This document shows, piece by piece, positions 34,022-38,744 of a stretch of DNA of 38,744 nt. This DNA is from Clostridiales bacterium VE202-01. Lineage in GTDB: Bacteria > Bacillota_I > Bacilli_A > Erysipelotrichales > Coprobacillaceae. Location: assembly GCA_000508865.1 (NCBI GenBank), contig BAHP02000103.1, positions 1-38,744 of the forward strand, written 5' to 3'. The position numbers and the translations under genes were made by a program. The notes beneath the pieces were generated by a model. The model was not told the origin of the DNA, ran no database searches, and saw only the letters and a program-made list of their open reading frames with translations. Each line of letters opens with the position of its first letter. Within the stretch, counting starts at the first letter, position 1.

Positions 34022-34185
34022 AAACTAGAATAATGGTAACAAAAATAGAAGTAATTTAACTAAATGAGCTTAAATATGATTTTATTTATATTATTCTTTT
34101 ATCTTTATATACATGTACTAATATTTTCTAATTGTTTGATGTATTTTTATCAATCTTGGACATATTATTTATTGAGGCGATCAAA

Positions 34186-35328
34186 TTGATTAAAAAAACA
34201 CTAATAACCTTACTAATTATCTGTTTATTACCAATAACTAATGTAAAAGCATTAGATAATGATGTTACCCCTAATGCTAGAGCAGCCATTTTAATTGAAG
34301 CTAATTCAAGACAAGTTTTATATGATAAAAATTCTAATGAAAAATTATATCCAGCATCAACAACAAAAATAATGACCATGATCTTAATGTTTGAGGCCAT
34401 TAGAGACAATAAAATATCTTTTGATGATCAGATAACTACATCAAAATATGCTGCTAGTATGGGTGGCTCTCAAGTGTATCTTGAACAAGGTGAAACCATG
34501 TCTTTAAAAGATATGTTTAAATCAATTGCTATTGCTAGTGCTAACGATGCTAGTGTTGCTGTAGCTGAATATATTGCTGGAAGTGTTGATAAATTTGTTT
34601 CGATGATGAATGATAAAGCTCAACAATTAAATTTAAAAAATACACATTTTAAAAATGCTACTGGTTTACATGATAATGATCATTATACATGTGCCCATGA
34701 TCTAGCCTTAATGGCTGCATATTTGATTGAAATTGGTGGTGATGATTTATTAAGTGTCACCTCACTTTATGATAGCTATATCCGTGAAAATACCAAACAA
34801 AGTTTTTGGCTGGTTAATACAAACAAACTTTTAAAATTGTATGATGGTGTTGATGGATTAAAAACTGGTTATACTAAAGAAGCTGGATATTGTCTAGTGA
34901 CTACTTCGAAACGTGATAATCAAAGAATAATTGGGGTTTTAATGAAGGAAAGTGCTCCCAAAACAAGAAATGAAGAAATGTGTAATTTGCTTGATTATGG
35001 TTTTAATAATTTTAAACAGGAGATTATTTTTAAAAAAGATGATATTATTGAAAAATATGTAATTGATAAAATGGATAATATAACTATTGATGTAAAATGT
35101 AAACAAGATATCGCTTTTACTAAAGCTAAAAACAGCGATAGTAAATATTCAACTGAAATAACTTATAAAGATAATATTTTACCGGTTAAAAAAGGAGATA
35201 TTATTGGCACTTTGACTGTCACCGTCGATGGTACAGAGACTGCAAGTTATGATTTGTATAGTGATAATGATGCTAGTAAAGCTACCTATTTTTCTAAACT
35301 GATCAAAACATTTAAAACTTTATTTTAA
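34186..35328 (+). CDS. dacF: D-alanyl-D-alanine carboxypeptidase, DacF-like penicillin-binding protein
   Basis: A 380-residue low-molecular-weight PBP that trims the terminal D-alanine from peptidoglycan stems. It has a signal peptide (cleavage near VKA, residues 20-22) and catalytic motifs PASTTKIMT (Ser58, Lys61), ASAND (SxN) and GLKTGYT (KTG). A PBP5-type C-terminal beta domain follows, and an amphipathic tail KLIKTFKTLF may bind the membrane. I chose TTG at 34186, 8 nt after GAGG. The frame extends to 34132 without a binding site. Its place next to spoIIA suggests the sporulation paralogue, as in Bacillus, but here it is divergent rather than in line. Confidence 0.85.
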   Translation: MIKKTLITLLIICLLPITNVKALDNDVTPNARAAILIEANSRQVLYDKNSNEKLYPASTTKIMTMILMFEAIRDNKISFDDQITTSKYAASMGGSQVYLEQGETMSLKDMFKSIAIASANDASVAVAEYIAGSVDKFVSMMNDKAQQLNLKNTHFKNATGLHDNDHYTCAHDLALMAAYLIEIGGDDLLSVTSLYDSYIRENTKQSFWLVNTNKLLKLYDGVDGLKTGYTKEAGYCLVTTSKRDNQRIIGVLMKESAPKTRNEEMCNLLDYGFNNFKQEIIFKKDDIIEKYVIDKMDNITIDVKCKQDIAFTKAKNSDSKYSTEITYKDNILPVKKGDIIGTLTVTVDGTETASYDLYSDNDASKATYFSKLIKTFKTLF

Positions 35329-35330
35329 AT

Positions 35331-35365
35331 AAAATGTCTGAAATATTTTTTATTTCAGACATTTT
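35331..35365 (+). terminator. Terminator of dacF
   Basis: A 14-bp perfect stem (35331-35344 with 35352-35365) with a T-rich loop follows directly on the dacF stop. The T run after the stem is short, but the stem ends in TTTT. Confidence 0.75.
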
Positions 35366-35764
35366 ATGATTATTTTACATAATAACAAAATATTCTTTGA
35401 CTACATCTTAATACTGCTATATTTTTGAAAATTTTCTCTACTATTAATATTCTCCTTAATAACAAATAATTAATTTCTATTCACATACTATTATGTCATT
35501 TTACGTAATCTAAATTCATGTTATATATATTTCTTTTTATATATTACTTTATGGTCATTATCTATAAAAAGTTTATATCTATTTTTGCTACTTTAAACTT
35601 ATTAACAATAAATATAATTCTATAAATAACAGTTATTTAATCAGTGTAAATTGAATTATAGCAATGATCTTTAACTAATTTTTTAAACAAAAAAAGAAAT
35701 AATCGGTAAATTATTTCTAGATTAAAATATTTTTTATCTAAAATAAACTCATATAAATATCTCA
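35366..35764. other. AT-rich intergenic stretch between convergent genes
   Basis: About 400 bases with no supported gene. It holds the terminator of the regulator gene at its right part. Nothing else recognisable. Confidence 0.5.
35687..35718 (-). terminator. Terminator of the XRE regulator gene
   Basis: AGAAATAAT (35695-35703) pairs with ATTATTTCT (35710-35718) across CGGTAA, followed on the minus strand by seven T. It lies 46 nt after the stop and ends the pdp-HAD-XRE run. Confidence 0.88.
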
Positions 35765-36145
35765 TTAAATCATCTTAATAAAATCGTCACTAATTTTCTT
35801 ATCTAACTTAAGGAATATCTTTTCAACCTGTTCAGTTACTCCTTGTGTTAATTCCTGAATAAGCATCAATAAAACCATTTCAAATATATCTTTATCTAAA
35901 ACTATTTGATTGATTTTATTGTATAAAAGCAACACTTTATCATTACTACAAATAATTATAGGCACGTATGGGAAAATCCCTAAATATTTGCAATACTTAA
36001 GATAATTTTCATAACTGATCTGTCCACCATTTTCAAAACGATAAACAGAACTTATACTCAAGTTTAAGATTTCAGCAATTTTCTTCTGTGAAATCTTTTT
36101 TGATTTTCTAATCTGTTTTAAGATTAAACCTACTGGTAAAATAAT
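35765..36145 (-). CDS. XRE family helix-turn-helix regulator, non-standard start codon
   Basis: The frame gives about 127 residues. Residues 5-55 form a complete XRE-type HTH: LILKQIRKSKKISQKKIAEILNLS, split by the turn before SISSVYRFENG and ISYENYLKYCKYLGIF. The remaining 70 residues are helical and acidic. The frame has no ATG or GTG before a TAA stop at its 5' end. TTG at 36061 would cut away half of the HTH. An AUU at 36145 or 36142, just after AGGTGAT, is the best start and is only 5-8 nt from the stop of the HAD gene, so coupled initiation is likely. A lost ATG is the other possibility. Target unknown. Confidence 0.6.
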   Translation of the reverse strand: MILPVGLILKQIRKSKKISQKKIAEILNLSISSVYRFENGGQISYENYLKYCKYLGIFPYVPIIICSNDKVLLLYNKINQIVLDKDIFEMVLLMLIQELTQGVTEQVEKIFLKLDKKISDDFIKMI

Positions 36146-36150
36146 ATCAC

Positions 36151-36993
36151 CTATTTAATTAACTTAAGTCGTTTCATACATTCATATATGCCATCATGAT
36201 CAGGCTCCTCAAATGTATCATCAGCAATTGCTTTTAACTTTTCAGGTGCTAAATATGAAACTACGCCATAACCAGCCGTTTCAATCATCTGATAATCATT
36301 CATACTATCACCAAAGGCAATCGTATCTTTCATATCAGCTTTAAAATAATCTATTACTCGTTTTATTGCATCTCCTTTAGTACAATCCTTGAGAATAATC
36401 TCACCATTAATAAAATCGTCTGACTCTTTAGAAAAAATAACTATATTAAAAAACTCGTTTAAATATTTTACACAATCATAAAATGCTAATTTATCTTCAG
36501 AAATAAAACATACTTTAGTTACTTTAGTCTTTAAAATATCAAATTTACTGATTGGTAATCTAACTTCCTCATTTTTTCGTTCTTCCATAAAACGTGCTAA
36601 TTCAAGATTTTCTTTTACAACGTTTTTATTCTTTTTATCAAAAAAATCTTGAACTCCCGGAGTCTGATATAAAGCTTCTTTTGTTTCTAAACTAAATAAA
36701 ATTCTAGCATTAGTAAATAAAAGCATTACTTCAGATAATACATATTGATTAATAAAATTCTCAAATATATATTTATCTTTTATACTAATAAAGCCCCCTG
36801 CCGATGAAATAATTCCATCAAAACCAATATCTTTGACATCTTTCATGATTGATATCGGTGCTCTTCCAGTACATAAAAAAGCTTTATGACCTTTTTTACG
36901 GGCCTGACGAATTCCTTCGATCATTTTTTGGCTAACACGCTTACTTGGACCTATCAACGTACCATCAATATCAAAAAATAAATATTTATACAT
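36151..36993 (-). CDS. Cof-type HAD family phosphatase
   Basis: A 280-residue hydrolase. Motif I FFDIDGTLI (Asp nucleophile and acid/base) is at residues 6-14, motif II LCTGRAP follows, motif III Lys lies near DCTKGDAI, and motif IV AFGDSMNDYQMI lies near the C-terminus. Between motifs II and III is a type IIB cap. These enzymes dephosphorylate sugar phosphates, flavin or pyridoxal phosphates; the substrate is not predictable. The ATG at 36993 is 5 nt after GGAGGT. It lies 38 nt behind pdp, so it may help in nucleoside or deoxyribose phosphate handling. Confidence 0.88.
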   Translation of the reverse strand: MYKYLFFDIDGTLIGPSKRVSQKMIEGIRQARKKGHKAFLCTGRAPISIMKDVKDIGFDGIISSAGGFISIKDKYIFENFINQYVLSEVMLLFTNARILFSLETKEALYQTPGVQDFFDKKNKNVVKENLELARFMEERKNEEVRLPISKFDILKTKVTKVCFISEDKLAFYDCVKYLNEFFNIVIFSKESDDFINGEIILKDCTKGDAIKRVIDYFKADMKDTIAFGDSMNDYQMIETAGYGVVSYLAPEKLKAIADDTFEEPDHDGIYECMKRLKLIK

Positions 36994-37031
36994 TTTCAAC
37001 CTCCATTCATCTATATTATACAAGAATTTCA

Positions 37032-38318
37032 TCAATTAGTATTGGCTTTTTTACAAAAAAAATCAACTATTTTATAAGCCTGATAAAACTCTTCAATTAA
37101 TTCTTGAGCAATTTCATCATTTCCATGAAGATAAGCTAAAACATCTCCTCTATCACATTTATCACCTACTTTTTTATTCAAAACAATTCCTACACTATGA
37201 TCTATAATATCATCTTTTACCAATCTTCCTCCCCCAAGTTTCATTGAAATTATTCCTAATGCTTTAGCATTTATCTCTTTAACATACCCGTCTTTTCTAG
37301 CTTTGATAGGAATAATAAACTTTGCTTTTTTAAATAAATCAGGATTATCTATATAATTAACATCACCATTTTGATAGTCAACCATTTCTCTTAATTTCTT
37401 TAATGCTGTTTTATTTTCTATCGTCTGTTTTAATAATTTTACTGCCTCAGCTTCATTTTGACATCTTTTAGCTTGAACTAAAATATTACTACCAGCTTGT
37501 AAACATAATTCTAATAGATCTTGAGGTCCTTCGCCCTTTAATGTATCGATTGCTTCGATTACTTCCAAAGCATTACCAATCGCATTACCTAATGGCTGAT
37601 TCATATCAGAAATAATTGCACGAGTATCTTTACCTAATCGTTGTCCTATTTCTATCATCGTATGCGCTAATATTATAGCTTCTTCTTTAGTTTTCATAAA
37701 AGCACCTTGACCATATTTTACATCTAATAATATTACATCACTGCCAGAAGCAATTTTTTTAGCCATGATTGAAGAAGCTATCAAAGGAATGCTATCAACA
37801 GTAGCTGTAACATCGCGCAAAGCATACATTTTTTGATCAGCAGGAACAATTTTAGTACTTTGACCAATAATAGCAATCCCAATTTCATTAACCTGCTTAA
37901 TAAAATCAGTTTTACATACTTGAATGTTAAATCCGGGAATTGACTCTAATTTGTCTAATGTCCCGCCAGTATGTCCCAAACCTCTTCCTGACATTTTTGC
38001 TATTTTGACATCACATGCTGCAATCATTGGTCCTAAAACCAATGATGTTTTATCCCCAACACCACCAGTTGAATGCTTATCTACTTTAATTCCTTCAATA
38101 TCCTTTAAATTAATTATCTCACCACTATGAATCATTTCATCTGTCAAAATTACCGTTTCTGACATCGTTAAACCATTGAAACATACACTCATTAAAAAAG
38201 CACTCATCTGATAATCAGGTATTTTTCCTTTACAATAACCATCAATTATAAAATGATACTGTTTTCTTGTTAAAGAGTGATTATTTTTCTTTAAATCAAT
38301 TAAATCTACCATCCGCAT
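37032..38318 (-). CDS. pdp: Pyrimidine-nucleoside phosphorylase
   Basis: A 428-residue enzyme of the nucleoside phosphorylase family II that splits thymidine, uridine or deoxyuridine with phosphate. The family signature SGRGLGHTGGTLDKLE (about residues 109-124) and the phosphate site KHSTGGVGDKTSL are intact. ALRDVTATVDSIPLIASSIMAKK and DVKYGQGAFMK contribute the pyrimidine site. The C-terminal PYNP domain covers about the last 90 residues. The ATG at 38318 has GGAGGAG 6 nt upstream. It heads a run with the HAD phosphatase and the XRE regulator. Confidence 0.94.
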   Translation of the reverse strand: MRMVDLIDLKKNNHSLTRKQYHFIIDGYCKGKIPDYQMSAFLMSVCFNGLTMSETVILTDEMIHSGEIINLKDIEGIKVDKHSTGGVGDKTSLVLGPMIAACDVKIAKMSGRGLGHTGGTLDKLESIPGFNIQVCKTDFIKQVNEIGIAIIGQSTKIVPADQKMYALRDVTATVDSIPLIASSIMAKKIASGSDVILLDVKYGQGAFMKTKEEAIILAHTMIEIGQRLGKDTRAIISDMNQPLGNAIGNALEVIEAIDTLKGEGPQDLLELCLQAGSNILVQAKRCQNEAEAVKLLKQTIENKTALKKLREMVDYQNGDVNYIDNPDLFKKAKFIIPIKARKDGYVKEINAKALGIISMKLGGGRLVKDDIIDHSVGIVLNKKVGDKCDRGDVLAYLHGNDEIAQELIEEFYQAYKIVDFFCKKANTN

Positions 38319-38412
38319 AAATATCTCCTCCAGTATTTAAATTAATTAAAGCAAAATATTAACTAAAATTTCTTCTTCAATAATTAATTCTTTTTTGTTT
38401 CCTAAAAAATAC

Positions 38413-38455
38413 AAAAGGAAGTATTAACTTCATTGCCGATAATTAAAACTTCCTT
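38413..38455 (-). terminator. Terminator of the Rpn-type gene
   Basis: AAGGAAGT (38415-38422) pairs with ACTTCCTT (38448-38455). Inner A/T pairs extend the stem, and a T-rich tail follows on the minus strand. Confidence 0.75.
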
Positions 38456-38495
38456 AATTTCGTTTGTACATTAGCTAATAAAAACTTTTTCTTTA

Positions 38496-38744
38496 TCATT
38501 TAATCATATCTATTTTTTGCTTAAAAACTTTAAAATCAGCTTCTTTAAAAATTAATTCAATTATTTCTTCTAATTGCTTCCCTGTTAAGCTCTCTACCCA
38601 TTCCTGGCAGTCTTGATGATATTGCTTTTTAATCAATTTAATACATGTTTGCTCAATACCTTTTTCAATACCCTGTTCAACACCTCGCTCAATTCCTTGA
38701 GCAATACCTTGTTCAATCCCTTGTTCGATACCCTGCTCGATGCC
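38496..38744 (-). CDS. C-terminal part of an Rpn family (PD-(D/E)XK) nuclease / putative transposase protein
   Basis: The last 82 residues of a gene that begins beyond the right edge. It opens with eight four-residue units of the form GIEQ (also GIAQ, GIER, GVEQ, GIEK), then a helical tail with LIKKQYHQDCQEWVESLTGKQLEEI and the end KQKIDMIK. A GxEQG repeat followed by such a tail is typical of Rpn-type recombination-promoting nucleases, which are common in gut Firmicutes and often annotated as transposases. The nuclease domain would be in the missing part. The stop is TGA at 38496. Confidence 0.72.
   Translation of the reverse strand, partial: GIEQGIEQGIEQGIAQGIERGVEQGIEKGIEQTCIKLIKKQYHQDCQEWVESLTGKQLEEIIELIFKEADFKVFKQKIDMIK
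38649..38744 (-). repeat. 12-nt coding repeats for GIEQ units
   Basis: Eight imperfect 12-base units (consensus GGTATTGAACAA on the minus strand) run in frame to the window edge. Third-position differences show that the protein repeat is kept while the DNA diverges. The array may continue beyond the edge. Confidence 0.8.

Noticed and set aside
34128-34409. 93-codon minus-strand frame opposite dacF
   Set aside because: It overlaps the signal peptide and active-site region of dacF and has no start signal of its own.
38649-38744. Repeats considered as a CRISPR array
   Set aside because: Units of 12 bp with no spacers, in frame, coding GIEQ. No array with spacers exists in the window.

Overview
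The window looks like chromosomal DNA from a low-GC, spore-forming Firmicute. The very AT-rich sequence, AGGAGG-type ribosome binding sites, a Trp T-box leader, a CcpA-type cre site, a spoIIAA-spoIIAB-sigF operon and the overall gene style fit the Erysipelotrichia (the Coprobacillus / Clostridium ramosum / Thomasclavelia neighbourhood). That placement is inference from gene content, not from a marker gene. Nearly all genes lie on the minus strand. The plus-strand genes are a tiny peptide at the left edge, a small membrane protein at 12.1 kb and dacF at 34.2 kb.

Layout from left to right. 0-4 kb: a 35-residue Cys/Trp-rich peptide gene with its own terminator, two small membrane proteins, a MATE exporter, a hypoxanthine/uracil-DNA glycosylase family protein and a lipoprotein. 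4-10.7 kb: a complete, tightly overlapped tryptophan operon, trpE-G-D-C-F-B-A, under a sigma-A promoter and a tryptophan-specific T-box riboswitch with terminator. 10.9-12.4 kb: a Nudix hydrolase, a decayed GNAT acetyltransferase, and a small membrane protein gene behind a cre site. 12.4-15.4 kb: an island-like segment with a secreted protein, a propeller-like lipoprotein and a 1.1-kb gene-free stretch, bracketed by two identical 39-bp palindromic terminator repeats. 15.4-23.9 kb: a PHP-family phosphoesterase, an AraC regulator / EamA transporter / DUF2000 operon in which araC is frameshifted, a LysR regulator next to a twice-frameshifted metE, then a dicarboxylate/amino-acid symporter and an RmlD-like reductase. 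24-31.8 kb: a GNAT / tocopherol-cyclase-like / AI-2E-transporter operon, a polysaccharide deacetylase with Ig-like repeats, a large P-loop kinase of the HprK/PEPCK type, and a Tim44-like zinc-ribbon protein with a membrane-anchored partner. 31.9-35.4 kb: signal peptidase I, sigF, spoIIAB and spoIIAA, divergent from dacF. 35.7-38.7 kb: an XRE regulator without a normal start codon, a Cof-type HAD phosphatase, pyrimidine-nucleoside phosphorylase and the 3' end of an Rpn-type nuclease gene with GIEQ repeats.

How the genes work together. The trp genes form one pathway from chorismate to tryptophan, switched by uncharged tRNA-Trp. SpoIIAA, SpoIIAB and SigF form the forespore partner-switching module, with a Spo0A-box match upstream and DacF (a cell-wall carboxypeptidase) on the other side of the shared intergenic region. 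LysR and metE form a probable methionine unit that is broken as read here. Three single-base losses fall between 17.8 and 21.4 kb, so either this stretch is decaying or the assembly is poor there. The candidates most worth following up are the 35-aa peptide at the left edge, the segment bracketed by 39-bp repeats, the slippery A_AAA_AAG heptamer in araC, and the cre-linked small membrane protein whose 3' end folds as a three-way junction.
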